Positions 53,113 to 63,325 are shown, numbered from the stretch's first letter. The stretch: 64,000 nucleotides of DNA from Vibrio artabrorum (GCF_024347295.1 NZ_AP025459.1:558001-622000), one strand, 5' to 3'. The notes: a model not told the origin generated them from the letters alone. Numbers and translations are program-made.

Positions 53113-54522
53113 ATGAGTCTTGATATTTATAAATTTGACGAATCAATCTTGGGCGTATCTAGCCCTGATCCGCTTCGTTTTGCGTTTGCGAAAAAGCATT
53201 CTGCGCACGCTGGAGGAAGTTCAATTCCGGTCGAACCCAGTAAGAAGTTAGAACTCTTTGACGAACTGATGCTGAGTGAAGGGAAAAAACAGGATAAGCG
53301 TTGTTTGTATATCCACATTCCTTTTTGTCGCGTGCGTTGTACGTTCTGCAATTTCTTCCAAAATGCCGCAAGCCGTAAATTAGTGGATGAGTATTTCGAC
53401 GCACTGATGGTTGAGCTAAAGCAGAAAGCCAAAACACCTTGGGCTCAGTCTGGACTATTTCACACGGTCTATATTGGTGGCGGAACACCCACCGATTTGT
53501 CACCTCAGCAAGTTGAACAGCTGGGTAAAGCGATTCGTCAATATTTCCCACTAGCAAACGATGTTGAGATGACATTGGAAGGGCGCATCAATCGATTTGG
53601 TGACGAGATGTTTTATCGTGCGCTTGAAGGTGGCTTCAATCGTTTCTCATTCGGTATTCAAAGTTTCAATACTCAAGTTCGACGCAGTGCTAAGCGCTTA
53701 GATGACCGAGAAGTTGTGCTAGAACGTATCAGTTCACTAAGCCGCACCGAGCAAGCGCCCATCGTTCTTGATCTGTTATACGGATTACCACACCAATCGA
53801 TGGAAGTGTTCCTGCAAGATTTAGAAGACTACATGTCTACTGGCGCACACGGCATTGACCTCTACCAACTGATTGTTGCGGGCAATGCACCTATGCTTAA
53901 TCTTGTTGAAAAAGGAAAAATCCCACCACCGGCCAATACGCCCGATAAAGCGAGCATGTATTTGGCAGGTGTGGAGTTCATGGCAAAAAATAAGGTTAAG
54001 CAACTGAGCGTGAATCACTGGACTCGTGATAACCGCGAACGCAGTATTTACAACAGCTTAGCCAAAACTTATGCCGAAGTTCTACCCATAGGTTGTGGCG
54101 CTGGTGGCAACATCGGTGGTCATGGCGTGATGCAGCATCGAACTTTAGACAGCTACATGGAGTCTATAAAGCAAGGTCAATTACCTGTTGCCATAATGAC
54201 GAAGCAAAGCTCAGCAGAGCCTATCTTCTCAACATTAAAGGCAGGTTTCGATTCTGGTGTTGTTAGAAGAAGTACGCTACCGAGCTTTATGGGACAAGAC
54301 ACGTTCGACTACCTAAAACCTCTGTTTGCGCATTGGGAAAAGAACGGTTTAGTTGAACTTTCGGAAGATTATTTGAGCCTGACTATTGCTGGCAGCTTTT
54401 GGGCAGTAAGCCTAGCGCAGAGTGTAATTCAAGTGCTCAACGCTGAATATCAAACTATGCACCCAGCGCCTAAAGCGTCAGGTTCGGGCGTACACCCGCA
54501 TGCAAGTTTGAAGCACGCTTAA
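53113..54522 (+). CDS. hutW: HutW, radical-SAM haem utilisation protein
   Basis: A 469-residue radical-SAM protein of the HemN-like ChuW/HutW family. The iron-sulfur motif is YIHIPFCRVRCTFCNFF (C-x3-C-x2-C, near residue 70), followed by the SAM-binding VYIGGGTPTDL and FNRFSFGIQSFN. ChuW opens haem anaerobically with release of iron. It leads the rightward hutW-hutX-hutZ set. Start ATG 53113 follows AGAGAGATT. Confidence 0.94.
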   Translation: MSLDIYKFDESILGVSSPDPLRFAFAKKHSAHAGGSSIPVEPSKKLELFDELMLSEGKKQDKRCLYIHIPFCRVRCTFCNFFQNAASRKLVDEYFDALMVELKQKAKTPWAQSGLFHTVYIGGGTPTDLSPQQVEQLGKAIRQYFPLANDVEMTLEGRINRFGDEMFYRALEGGFNRFSFGIQSFNTQVRRSAKRLDDREVVLERISSLSRTEQAPIVLDLLYGLPHQSMEVFLQDLEDYMSTGAHGIDLYQLIVAGNAPMLNLVEKGKIPPPANTPDKASMYLAGVEFMAKNKVKQLSVNHWTRDNRERSIYNSLAKTYAEVLPIGCGAGGNIGGHGVMQHRTLDSYMESIKQGQLPVAIMTKQSSAEPIFSTLKAGFDSGVVRRSTLPSFMGQDTFDYLKPLFAHWEKNGLVELSEDYLSLTIAGSFWAVSLAQSVIQVLNAEYQTMHPAPKASGSGVHPHASLKHA

Positions 54523-54579
54523 TCTCGAATTTTTAGTTTATAACTTACGCAAATTACTCGTTTATACGGAACCTATTCA

Positions 54580-55101
54580 ATGACAGAGACAAGATTAGAA
54601 ATGACAGAAACTCTAGAACAACGTGTCGCTCGAATTCTAGAAGAAGAGCCAAAACTACTGGCGACCGCCATTGCGGAGAAGCTAGGTGTTTCAGAGGTTG
54701 AAGTGGTTGCTGCTTTTCCAAACGACATGGCGGTAATGCTAGATGGCAGCCGTGCTCAAGAGATTCTAGAAGGTTTAGTGGGTTGGGGCCCTGTGACCAC
54801 AATTGTGCATTCATTTGGTTCTATCTTTGAAGTAAAAGCGCCATTCCCGAAAGGTAAAGTCGCGCGTGGTTACTACAACCTAATGGGCAAAGAGGGCGAG
54901 CTTCATGGCCACCTAAAACTGGATAACGTTAAACATATCGGTTTGGTGAGCAAGGCGTTCATGGGGCGTGAAAGTCATTACTTCGGCTTCTTCAGTGAAA
55001 CTGGCGAGAACATTTTTAAGATTTACTTAGGCCGCAATGAAAAGCGTGAGCTGATTGCCGACCAAGTAGAACGCTTCAAAGCGCTAAAAAAACAAGCTTA
55101 A
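54580..55101 (+). CDS. hutX: HutX, cytosolic haem carrier
   Basis: A 173-residue HutX/ChuX-type protein that holds haem in the cytosol and passes it to HutZ. The C-terminal domain has HGHLKLDNVKHIGLVSKAFMGRESHYFGFFSETGENIFKIYLGR, characteristic of the haem-iron utilisation fold. A small N-terminal helical segment (VARILEEEPKLLATAIAEKLGVSEVEVVAAF) resembles a winged helix. ATG 54580 has GGAAC before it; ATG 54601 is an alternative. It lies 57 bases after hutW. Confidence 0.93.
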   Translation: MTETRLEMTETLEQRVARILEEEPKLLATAIAEKLGVSEVEVVAAFPNDMAVMLDGSRAQEILEGLVGWGPVTTIVHSFGSIFEVKAPFPKGKVARGYYNLMGKEGELHGHLKLDNVKHIGLVSKAFMGRESHYFGFFSETGENIFKIYLGRNEKRELIADQVERFKALKKQA

Positions 55102-55257
55102 GTACAGTCAATAGTAAATAATCAGCAGCAATCTTACATAGGGTTGCCAACTGGTTTAAACAAGACATCAATGCTCGAGGGTTGTTTAGTTCGCGAAATG
55201 ATCGCTCAACCTCGGGCAAAAATAATAAATCAGAGAACGTGAAGAAAGGAATTACCC

Positions 55258-55788
55258 ATGGAACAGCAAGTAAAACAAGAACGTCTACAAGGTCGTCTAG
55301 GTCCAGAAATTAAAGAGTTTCGCCAAGAGCGCCGTACCCTTCAACTTGCAACGGTTGATGAAGAAGGTCGCCCGAACGTAAGTTACGCACCTTTCGTTCA
55401 GAACCAAGAAGGTTACTTTGTTCTCATTTCTGATATTGCTCGTCATGCTCGTAACTTGAAAGCGAACCCTCAGGTCTCTTTGATGATGATCGAAGACGAA
55501 GAGAGCTCGAAGCAGCTTTATGCACGTAAGCGTTTAACGTTTGATGCTCAAGCAAGTGTTGTAGAGCGTGAAACAGAGCTTTGGACTCAAGTGATCGGCC
55601 AGATGCAAGAGCGTTTTGGTGAAATCATTGATGGTTTGAGCCAACTTCAAGACTTCTCTCTATTCAACCTTAAAGCAGAGAACGGCCTGTTCGTTAAAGG
55701 ATTTGGTCAAGCATACCAAGTGTCAGGCGACGATCTGGTCGATTTCGTTCACCTACAAGAAGGCCACAAAAAAGTGTCTAATGAGTAA
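55258..55788 (+). CDS. hutZ: HutZ, haem-degrading protein
   Basis: A 176-residue split-barrel flavoprotein-like protein of the HutZ/HugZ family. The N-terminal block LQLATVDEEGRPNVSYAPFVQNQEGYFVLISDIARHARNLKANPQVSLMMIEDE is diagnostic. The C-terminal FVHLQEGHKK contains the His expected to bind haem iron (V. cholerae His170). HutZ cleaves haem using haem supplied by HutX. ATG 55258 follows GAAAGGAA. It ends at a strong terminator. Confidence 0.94.
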   Translation: MEQQVKQERLQGRLGPEIKEFRQERRTLQLATVDEEGRPNVSYAPFVQNQEGYFVLISDIARHARNLKANPQVSLMMIEDEESSKQLYARKRLTFDAQASVVERETELWTQVIGQMQERFGEIIDGLSQLQDFSLFNLKAENGLFVKGFGQAYQVSGDDLVDFVHLQEGHKKVSNE

Positions 55789-55812
55789 TCTCGTTTAATC
55801 GATTTCTTTAGG

Positions 55813-55837
55813 AGCCCTCCAATGTGAGGGCTTTTTT
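55813..55837 (+). terminator. Terminator of the hutWXZ operon
   Basis: AGCCCTC and GAGGGCT pair around CAATGT and run into six T residues. Confidence 0.88.
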
Positions 55838-55901
55838 ATGTCTAAATCCAAGAGTTTGGTATATTGGCGTTTGATGACTATTTATGTGTAAGGATCGGTA
55901 C

Positions 55902-56447
55902 GTGAAACCAGTAAGTCGAGATTGGGACGAGTTTTGTTATCCGTTTATTTATGAAGACAGTCCTATCTGTGATTTTGAGATTTTATCGGATGAACTTTGT
56001 TGCCGAGTTGGATTGGTGTTGTCTTTAGAGCTAGAGCCTCAGGTTCGTGAGATCCTGCAACGCTTGCAGCCAAACCTCTACCATTTGAATGGCTCTGTGC
56101 GCGGTAAGCTTGCCATCACCGAGTCTGAATTGGTCGAGCTCAAGCAAGACTATCACCGTATCCGTGAGCAGCTAGAAGGGGGTTTTAAAGGCTTTGTCTT
56201 ACCCGGTGGACACCGAGTGTCCAGTGAACTTCACTTGTGTCGTTGTCAGGCTAAGAAAGTTGTGCGAGCTTTGGTGAGTATTGAACATCATGAAAGCAAA
56301 AAATCGCCAGACCCGATTCTTTTTAAATACGCAAACCTAGTGGCGAACACTCTCTATGCATTGGCCTCTTTTACCAATCATGTCAATGAAGTTGAGGAAG
56401 TGGAATTTGTGAGTAAGAGCTACCCTATGCCCAAGAAAAAATCGTGA
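55902..56447 (+). CDS. PduO-type cobalamin adenosyltransferase-like protein
   Basis: A 181-residue helical-bundle protein. The region FKGFVLPGGHRVSSELHLCRCQAKKVVRALVSIE ... ILFKYANLVANTLYALASFTN matches the PduO-type ATP:cob(I)alamin adenosyltransferase core (F-x-L-P-G-G, then R, then Y/N-x-L-S/A-x-x-L-x-x-L-A). The usual N-terminal T-x-x-G-D-x-G-x-T ATP-binding segment is missing, so the enzyme may be altered. I prefer GTG 55902, preceded by AAGGA at 55890, over ATG 55884, which would add six residues and cover that site. It follows the hutZ terminator. Confidence 0.68.
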   Translation: MKPVSRDWDEFCYPFIYEDSPICDFEILSDELCCRVGLVLSLELEPQVREILQRLQPNLYHLNGSVRGKLAITESELVELKQDYHRIREQLEGGFKGFVLPGGHRVSSELHLCRCQAKKVVRALVSIEHHESKKSPDPILFKYANLVANTLYALASFTNHVNEVEEVEFVSKSYPMPKKKS

Positions 56448-56694
56448 AACCTAAGTACAGGACACAAAGCGTAACTCGGCGTTCTGTCATTGGGTGTCCG
56501 ATTACCACGCTTTAGGAGAGTTGTTTTGGGTTATAGAGTGAAGAACACGAGATCTTGGGGTAAAATTACGTTCAATGTCGATGGCTTCATGTCGACAAGT
56601 CGTTAGCGATTAATCGATTTATAATAGTCAGTACCTTGGCAATGTTCTAAGCAACGCTTGTAAGTCAACTGACAGAAACAAACAGAGAATGATC

Positions 56695-56973
56695 ATGGCA
56701 AGAACAGCAGCAGCACTTCATATTTTGGTGAAGCATAAAGAACAAGCAGAAGACATTATTAAGCAGCTTAAAAAAGGCGCTAAATTTCAAGCACTCGCGA
56801 AGAAGTATTCAACATGTCCATCTGGCAAAAAGGGCGGTGACTTAGGCGAATTTCAAAAAGGCCAAATGGTGCCTCAGTTTGATAAAGTTTGTTTTTCTGG
56901 TGAGACGCTTGTCCCACATCTTGTTAAAACAAAATTCGGCTGGCATGTGGTTAAGGTACTTTACAGAACCTAG
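56695..56973 (+). CDS. ppiC: PpiC, parvulin peptidyl-prolyl isomerase
   Basis: A 92-residue cytoplasmic parvulin, the size of E. coli PpiC (93). It begins [21 protein letters not shown] and has the diagnostic [30 protein letters not shown], then [14 protein letters not shown]. It catalyses cis-trans isomerisation of prolyl bonds. ATG 56695 is used; the ATG at 56689 is two codons earlier. A terminator follows directly. Confidence 0.95.
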   Translation: MARTAAALHILVKHKEQAEDIIKQLKKGAKFQALAKKYSTCPSGKKGGDLGEFQKGQMVPQFDKVCFSGETLVPHLVKTKFGWHVVKVLYRT

Positions 56974-56997
56974 CAAAAGATATGTGTTAGGTGGAAT

Positions 56998-57025
56998 AAA
57001 AGGAGCGTTTATACGCTCCTTTTTT
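56998..57025 (+). terminator. Terminator of ppiC
   Basis: AAAAGGAGCG and CGCTCCTTTT pair around TTTATA, with six T residues following. Confidence 0.9.
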
Positions 57026-57258
57026 GTGATCCTGAGGCAAATTTACGCGCCACCTGGCTGAGTCTATCATCCCATACGTTATGCGATAATTGGCGCTACG
57101 CCCTTAACCATCCGCCATGACTAATCGATGGGAGGAGGAGGGGATCTTAATGAGTACCCCCTATAATAAGTGTCATTCTTAATGAAATTTATACAGCTTT
57201 GCCTTTTAGCTTTGGTATTTATCTAGAAAGCTGAAACTGAGTTTGGTAGGAGAACAAC

Positions 57259-58647
57259 ATGGAGAGTTCAGCTCTGTTAAGCAACCCAGCAACAGATGTC
57301 ATATTGCATGCCTTTGACTGGTGCTACGCTGACGTAATGAAGAACGCCCCATTGATTCAAGAGTTGGGTTATAAATCTGTTTTAGTTTCACCTGCGATGA
57401 AGTCGTTACGTGGCCCTAAAGGTTGCAACCGTAATTCTGGCACTCAATGGTGGCAGCGTTATCAACCGCAGGATTATCGTGTGATTGATAATCAGTTGGG
57501 GGATACACAAGATTTCACTGCGATGGTCAACACGTTAAAACAACATGGGCTTCGCACCTATGTAGACGTTGTGTTTAATCATATGGCTAACGAGTCGAGT
57601 ATTCGCAATGACTTGACGTACCCGAACCTTCAAGATTTAAACTCATACCAAGAAGACGCAGAATATTACGCATCCATACGTTTGTTTGGTGATCTTTCGA
57701 AACCGTTATTTGATGAAAACGATTTTGTGGAAGCGTTTGGTATCAAAAACTGGAAAGATACTTGGGAAGTGCAAAACGGACGTATTACCGGTGGTGCGAG
57801 CGACCCTGGTTTACCAACACTGCTGGATAACGATAATGTGGTGGCACAACAGAGATCTTATCTAAAAGCCTTGAAAGCGATTGGTGTGAAAGGATTCCGC
57901 ATCGATGCTGCAAAGCACATGACGCTGTCACATCTACGTAAGGTGTGGACCGATGATATCTGTGAAGATATGCACATCTTTGGCGAGATCATTACCGATG
58001 GTGGTGCGACCGAGGAAGAGTATGAACTGTTCCTTGAGCCGTACCTAAAGCACACTCGCTTAGGTGCGTACGATTTCCCGTTGTTCAACACCATCTTCAA
58101 GGCTTTTGACAAGCAGGGCAGCTTTAAGTCTCTGATTAACCCCTACTGTTTTGGCCAGGCACTATCGAATATGCGAGCCATTACGTTTGTGGTCACTCAT
58201 GATATTCCCAATAACGAGGTGTTTTTGGAGCATGTGATGGATGAAGTGGATGAGCAATTGGCTTATGCCTTCATTCTTGGTCGAGATGGCGGTGTACCAC
58301 TGGTTTACAGTGAACTAAGCACCAGCGGTATTCTAGACAAGAGTGGTCAGCCTCGTTGGCGGAATGACTGGCGAGCCCCGTACATGAAAAGTATGATTCA
58401 ATTCCACAACCATGTTCATGGTCAAGCGATGAGTGTGATCGAAGCAAATGATGACTTGTTGGTGTTTGTCCGTGGCGACAAAGGCATTGTCGTAATCAAC
58501 AAATCGAAGCGAAGTAAAACCGCATCATTAGCTTGGACAGGTGCGGTGACTGACTTATTGTCTGGTGAACAATTTGAATGTGCGGACAAGGTGTTAACGA
58601 TAGAGGTTAAACCTAATGAATGCATGATGCTGACGACGAATGGTTGA
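57259..58647 (+). CDS. GH13 alpha-amylase, apparently cytoplasmic
   Basis: A 462-residue glycoside hydrolase of family 13. Conserved regions are present in order: I, VDVVFNH; II, GFRIDAAKH with the nucleophile Asp; III, HIFGEIIT with the acid Glu; IV, FVVTHDIPNNE with the transition-state Asp. A small C-terminal beta domain (VFVRGDKGIVVINKSKRSKTASL) follows. No signal peptide is visible at MESSALLSNPATDVILHAFDWCY, so it may hydrolyse alpha-1,4-glucans inside the cell, although non-classical export cannot be excluded. ATG 57259 follows GGTAGGAGAA. Single gene. Confidence 0.9.
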   Translation: MESSALLSNPATDVILHAFDWCYADVMKNAPLIQELGYKSVLVSPAMKSLRGPKGCNRNSGTQWWQRYQPQDYRVIDNQLGDTQDFTAMVNTLKQHGLRTYVDVVFNHMANESSIRNDLTYPNLQDLNSYQEDAEYYASIRLFGDLSKPLFDENDFVEAFGIKNWKDTWEVQNGRITGGASDPGLPTLLDNDNVVAQQRSYLKALKAIGVKGFRIDAAKHMTLSHLRKVWTDDICEDMHIFGEIITDGGATEEEYELFLEPYLKHTRLGAYDFPLFNTIFKAFDKQGSFKSLINPYCFGQALSNMRAITFVVTHDIPNNEVFLEHVMDEVDEQLAYAFILGRDGGVPLVYSELSTSGILDKSGQPRWRNDWRAPYMKSMIQFHNHVHGQAMSVIEANDDLLVFVRGDKGIVVINKSKRSKTASLAWTGAVTDLLSGEQFECADKVLTIEVKPNECMMLTTNG

Positions 58648-58691
58648 TTGAGATTAAGCCAGAAGTCACAAGCTATCTAAAATAAACAAAG

Positions 58692-58729
58692 AAAAGGCAT
58701 GCTTAGATAAAATCTAGCATGCCTTTTTT
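58692..58729. terminator. Bidirectional terminator, amylase / chemoreceptor genes
   Basis: AAAAGGCATGCT and AGCATGCCTTTT form a perfect 12-bp stem with further pairing inside, between convergent genes. Confidence 0.88.
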
Positions 58730-58753
58730 GTTCGTATCATTTTTAACGTATTT

Positions 58754-60625
58754 TTACACGATAAACTTATTCAATAGTTCATCTTGTGCTCGAACATTCT
58801 CAGTTTGTGCCTGCATGGCTGCGTTAGCGTCTTGAGCTGCGTTAGAGACTTCCGTTGAGAGATCTTTGATCTTAACGGTATTGTTATTGATTTCTTCCGC
58901 GACTAGGCTTTGTTCTTCAGCGGCTGAAGCTATCTGAATATTCATATCAGAAATACGTTGAATCGCATCTCGGATACGGTCAAGCGAGGTGTTCGCTTGC
59001 TGAGCACATCCTACGGCGTCAGTGGCGGTATCTTTACTTTGATGCATTGCATTCGATACTGAGCTTGCGCCGGCTTGCAACTGCTCAATCATACTGCGGA
59101 TTTCAGTTGTAGATTGCTGAGTACGTTGTGCCAAGGTACGAACTTCATCGGCAACCACTGCGAACCCACGACCGGATTCACCAGCACGCGCGGCCTCGAT
59201 GGCGGCGTTCAATGCGAGTAGGTTCGTTTGGTCTGCAATATCGTTGATGACCTTAAGGATTGTCTCGATGTTTGCTGTCGCTGACTCAAGTACTTGTACT
59301 TCAGCTACGGCCTCGTCGATCCGAGTAGACAGATTATCAATTGCTTTTGTTGTGTCACTTACGACTGATGTTCCGTCCAGCGTTGCTTCATCGGCTTCAC
59401 GAGCGGCGGCTGCGGCACCTTGAGCATTGTTTGCCACTTCTGTTGCTGTTACAGCCATTTCATTCATGGCAGTCGCTAACTGCTCAAGCTCTTGAAGTTG
59501 TGTATTAACCGCATTTGCTGATTTGCTTGAACCTTCAACCGTGATTTCCGTACCACGTTTAATTTCGACACCAATCGCTTTCGATTGAATGATTTGATTT
59601 TGGAGGTTCTCGGTAAAGGTGTTGAAGCCTTTGGCAAGGTCAGAAAATTCTTTATCTGTATTGGTATCTAAACGTTTAGTTAAGTCACCTTGTCCGCTTG
59701 CTACGTCTTGAATCGCTTGGTTGAGTGCTTCCAATGGGCGCATTAGCACTCGGATTAACATTGTCAGTGCAATAATACTGAGAATAACGGCAGCCAAAGA
59801 GTATATGATTGAGCTATTTTTTAAGTCATCAATGGTTTTGAACGCAATGTCCTTATCAAGAACGGTTCCAATGTACCAATCTTCACTGGGAATATGAGTA
59901 AAGCTAACTAAGAGTGTTTTACCGTCGACTTCAATTTCTTGGGAGCCTTCACGGATAGTGACTTGCGGCATATAGCTTGAAAGCATTTCGCCATTATTTT
60001 TAGAATCTGGATGAGCGATGGTCGTGCCGTCGGCCGTGACTAGGAATAAATAACCCGCATCAAACAAGTTAACTTGGTTCACTAAAGTCGACAGGTTCGT
60101 TAACTCTACATCGTAGAACATGCCCGCTGTGAAGCGTCCATTGTCTTTAACTGGTGTACCGACTGAAATGATAACTTTTTTACTTGAGGCATCGACATAA
60201 GGAGTGGTCACGATTAAATTGTTTTTGGCCTTAGCTGCGACGTACCAAGGACGAGTTCGAGGATCGTAATCGGGACCCGCTTCCCAAGCATCATCATTTT
60301 CAATGACTAAACCGCTTTTATCATAACCAAAACCAATCGCAAGAAAGCTACTTTTAAGTTTCGGCTTTTCCAAGATTGTTTTTACGTAGGCAGGATCTTG
60401 AGGATTGCTCTCAATGATTTCGGTTGTTGATTGTGCTAATGCTTTCTTGGCATTCATTTCTGACACGACAACATCTCTTACCCCCAAAACCATTTCTTTT
60501 AGGCTTGTATTGACGTGGCTTTCTACAGCGTTCTTTACTGTATAAAGTTGTTGTATCGAAAGCAATGATACTGTCACTAGCAGTAGTACTGATGATGCAG
60601 TAACCACCTTATGGCTAAATTTCAT
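58754..60625 (-). CDS. Methyl-accepting chemotaxis protein with dCache sensor
   Basis: A 623-residue chemoreceptor. Membrane helices are near residues 7-27 and 275-300, enclosing a double-Cache periplasmic sensor. A HAMP domain follows ([26 protein letters not shown]). The signalling hairpin tip is [44 protein letters not shown]. The sensor contains [18 protein letters not shown] and FYDVEL, residues like those in the amino-acid-binding dCache motif (Y, R, W, Y, D), so amino acids or similar compounds are plausible ligands. There is no C-terminal pentapeptide for CheR tethering. Confidence 0.92.
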   Translation of the reverse strand: MKFSHKVVTASSVLLLVTVSLLSIQQLYTVKNAVESHVNTSLKEMVLGVRDVVVSEMNAKKALAQSTTEIIESNPQDPAYVKTILEKPKLKSSFLAIGFGYDKSGLVIENDDAWEAGPDYDPRTRPWYVAAKAKNNLIVTTPYVDASSKKVIISVGTPVKDNGRFTAGMFYDVELTNLSTLVNQVNLFDAGYLFLVTADGTTIAHPDSKNNGEMLSSYMPQVTIREGSQEIEVDGKTLLVSFTHIPSEDWYIGTVLDKDIAFKTIDDLKNSSIIYSLAAVILSIIALTMLIRVLMRPLEALNQAIQDVASGQGDLTKRLDTNTDKEFSDLAKGFNTFTENLQNQIIQSKAIGVEIKRGTEITVEGSSKSANAVNTQLQELEQLATAMNEMAVTATEVANNAQGAAAAAREADEATLDGTSVVSDTTKAIDNLSTRIDEAVAEVQVLESATANIETILKVINDIADQTNLLALNAAIEAARAGESGRGFAVVADEVRTLAQRTQQSTTEIRSMIEQLQAGASSVSNAMHQSKDTATDAVGCAQQANTSLDRIRDAIQRISDMNIQIASAAEEQSLVAEEINNNTVKIKDLSTEVSNAAQDANAAMQAQTENVRAQDELLNKFIV

Positions 60626-61042
60626 TGAGTATTCCCCTTCTCACAGAATTTGCGAAGACTAAATCTAATCATGTTTTGTAATTATAGGTATCGACTGGAT
60701 TGATAATTACTTAAATATAATTCTATCAAATAGGCTAAAAAATAAACGGAAAGTTGTGCGATATCCAGTTATTTAACCATTAAGTTACAACTTTTCAATA
60801 ACTTGAAGGCTAACTAAAATAAGGTGTGTGTGAAACAAGCGTGCAGTAGTTTGGTGTTTATACGTCAGGAATGCTTTTAAAATTAGCCATGAGTAATAAC
60901 ATAAGTGAAATAGACTCAACACCAGCGTTTTTTCGAAGCTGTCTTTAGAGAAATAATGGAGATATTGGAGGGAATAAAAAACCTCACATTTGTGAGGTTT
61001 TCCGATTGATAGCGTTACGTGTTATGTCCGCAGTAAATCACT
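60626..61042. other. Intergenic stretch between chemoreceptor and yjiH-like genes
   Basis: These 417 bases hold the chemoreceptor promoter and the yjiH terminator at 60976-61001; otherwise AT-rich with no gene or repeat that I can support. Confidence 0.5.
60976..61001 (-). terminator. Terminator of the yjiH-like gene
   Basis: AACCTCACA and TGTGAGGTT form a perfect 9-bp stem with a two-base loop. On the minus strand it runs into TTTTTTATTCC. Confidence 0.85.
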
Positions 61043-62413
61043 TTAGAATATTAAATGCGCGACACCAGCAATCACAGGGAGTGTGATTAAAGTACGTAGA
61101 ATAAAGATAATAAACAGTTCAAAGATATTGACTGGAATCTTACTGCCTAGCAGTAGTGCGCCCACTTCTGACATATAGATCAGTTGAGTCACTGACATGG
61201 CAGCGATAACAAAACGAGTCATCTCATTGTCGATAGAAGCCGCCAGGATTGCTGGAATGAACATGTCCGCAAAACCAACGACGATAGTTTCGGACGCTGC
61301 GACGGCTTCTGGAACGCCAAGGAGTTCTAAAAATGGAATGAAGGGTTGACCTAGAGTTGAGAAAACAGACGTGTATTCTGCAATAACCAATGCCATTGTA
61401 CCAAGACCCATAACGACAGGCAGTACTCCAAATACCATATCTATGGCGTTACGAACGCCTTCGCCAAATACGGACTTAACAGACTTAACTTGTGAGGCTT
61501 TGCTGACCGCTAATTGTAGACCCCAAGAGAATGTGGAGTGACCCATTGGGATCGCATCAGCATCTTTGTGTGGCTTGCTCCCATCAATAAACGTATCTTT
61601 CTTCCTACTCAAGGGCGGAAGGCGAGGAATGATGACCGCCGCGACAATACCGGCTAAACAGATGGCTGCGTAGAAAGGTAGGAATAGGTGTTCAAGATTG
61701 ACTTGAGCAATAACGACAAGGCTGAAAGTGATCGATACGGCAGAAAAAGTCGTACCAACCACGGCGGCTTCACGTTGGGTATAGAATTTATTTTCGTATT
61801 GTTTGCTCGTAAGTAGGATACCAACACTGCCGTCCCCTAACCAAGAAGCCATACAGTCGATAGCACTGCGGCCTGGTAGGTTGAAGATTGGGCGCATGAC
61901 TTTACTTAACAAGGTGCCAAAGAGTTCTAATAGGCCAAAGTTAAGCAGTAGTGGCAAGAGTAAACCTGCAAAGATGAAGACTGAAAACAGTGTAGGAAGT
62001 AGTCCCTCAAGCACTAAACCACCGGTATTTTCTTCCCATATCATTTCAGGACCGATATGGAAGAAAGCCATCAATGCAGCAGCACCGCCGATCAAACGCA
62101 CTAACAACCATAGAGGCGATGGGTTGAAAAGACCGCTTAAGAATGAACTTGATACGATGAATGTAGGCTTAAAAATGGTGCTTAAAATGGAAGCTACAGA
62201 CATGAAAGCAACGATTGCAGTGATGATAGGGACCAGATATTCACCGAAAACCGCTTGAATTGACTTGGCTAAGATAGCAACAGGGATCGTAAGATTACCT
62301 TGATAGCTAATTGGAGCCATGAAAAGGAATAAACCAATCAATGATGGGATTAAGAAAACCCAGAAACTGCCTTTTGATTTATTGGGCTGAGCAGTATTCG
62401 TATTGTTAGACAT
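61043..62413 (-). CDS. YjiH family membrane protein
   Basis: A 456-residue integral membrane protein of the YjiH/nucleoside-recognition (Gate) family, with about ten membrane segments. Blocks FFHIGPEMIWEENTGGLVLEGLLPTLF, SAIDCMASWLGDGSVGILLTSKQYE and MSEVGALLLGSKIPVNIFELF are characteristic. The family is thought to transport small molecules, but the substrate is not established. It is a single gene with its own terminator. Confidence 0.82.
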   Translation of the reverse strand: MSNNTNTAQPNKSKGSFWVFLIPSLIGLFLFMAPISYQGNLTIPVAILAKSIQAVFGEYLVPIITAIVAFMSVASILSTIFKPTFIVSSSFLSGLFNPSPLWLLVRLIGGAAALMAFFHIGPEMIWEENTGGLVLEGLLPTLFSVFIFAGLLLPLLLNFGLLELFGTLLSKVMRPIFNLPGRSAIDCMASWLGDGSVGILLTSKQYENKFYTQREAAVVGTTFSAVSITFSLVVIAQVNLEHLFLPFYAAICLAGIVAAVIIPRLPPLSRKKDTFIDGSKPHKDADAIPMGHSTFSWGLQLAVSKASQVKSVKSVFGEGVRNAIDMVFGVLPVVMGLGTMALVIAEYTSVFSTLGQPFIPFLELLGVPEAVAASETIVVGFADMFIPAILAASIDNEMTRFVIAAMSVTQLIYMSEVGALLLGSKIPVNIFELFIIFILRTLITLPVIAGVAHLIF

Positions 62414-62641
62414 GTTAATTGTTCTCGTATTTCTACATGAAAAAAAACCACATCCTTGGCATTTTTATTCACTAAACGTCCGTGTTTTTCATTGGCTGCA
62501 AGATTACCCAGTATTCACACTCCTTGCAATACTATTCATCAAATATCGCTAAGTATTCAAGTGGGATAATTTAAAAATCACTAATAGCTTAGAATAAACG
62601 GTTGTTGATGTTACGGATTTCGATGAGTCATTACCAGATAT

Positions 62642-63325
62642 TTACAGTTTGAGTTGTGTTTCTGTTCGATGGCTCAAATAAAGCCAATAAATGAAGGCAA
62701 TGATGAAAGCAAAAGAGGCAGGAAAAGCCAGTGCTAATATTTCAAAATGATCGAACAGACAAGCACCGATTAAACCACCAAACAGGAAACCGACGACAAT
62801 AAATATCAGCAGTTTGGCTTTGCGACGGTCAAAGGGCATGCCTTTTAATCGAGCACCGATCATTATCCCTAGATCAGTAATGATTCCACTCATGTGCGTT
62901 GTTCGAATGATCGCGCCACTGTAGGTCGTTATCATAGCGTTCTGCAAGCCACAAGCGGCTGAAGCGAAGTATTGTCCGGAAGTGAAGCCTTGTAATAGTG
63001 CCCAAAGCGATACAAACAGTAATCCCCCTTCAATACACAAAGCGACACCGTAACGACGTCCTAACTTTAGAACTTGGTTCTCGATAAAGAATCCACTAAA
63101 TGCTGCGCCCAACATAAAACTCAATATTACTAATAGTAGGTGTACTGAGGATGAGGTTGGAATCAGTAAGCTACTGCCTAATAAAGATACGGTACCTGAG
63201 ATGTGCGAAATGGCTTGATGTTGGAAGCCGAGTAATCCGATAGCATTTACGCTACCAGCAAGACCGGCTAGTAGTAAGGCGCCATATTCAACCCAGCGAG
63301 GTAGTTTAGAAATCATGGAAGTCAT
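62642..63325 (-). CDS. DUF1275 (YoaK) family membrane protein
   Basis: A 227-residue membrane protein with about six segments of the YoaK/DUF1275 family. Conserved features are LAGLAGSVNAIGLLGFQ, SHISGTVSLLGSSLL, FASAACGLQNAMITTYSGAIIRTTHMSGIITDLG. The function is unknown. ATG 63325 (MTSMISKL) has the GGA directly adjoining it, whereas ATG 63316 has it nine bases upstream, so the shorter form is possible. Confidence 0.83.
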   Translation of the reverse strand: MTSMISKLPRWVEYGALLLAGLAGSVNAIGLLGFQHQAISHISGTVSLLGSSLLIPTSSSVHLLLVILSFMLGAAFSGFFIENQVLKLGRRYGVALCIEGGLLFVSLWALLQGFTSGQYFASAACGLQNAMITTYSGAIIRTTHMSGIITDLGIMIGARLKGMPFDRRKAKLLIFIVVGFLFGGLIGACLFDHFEILALAFPASFAFIIAFIYWLYLSHRTETQLKL

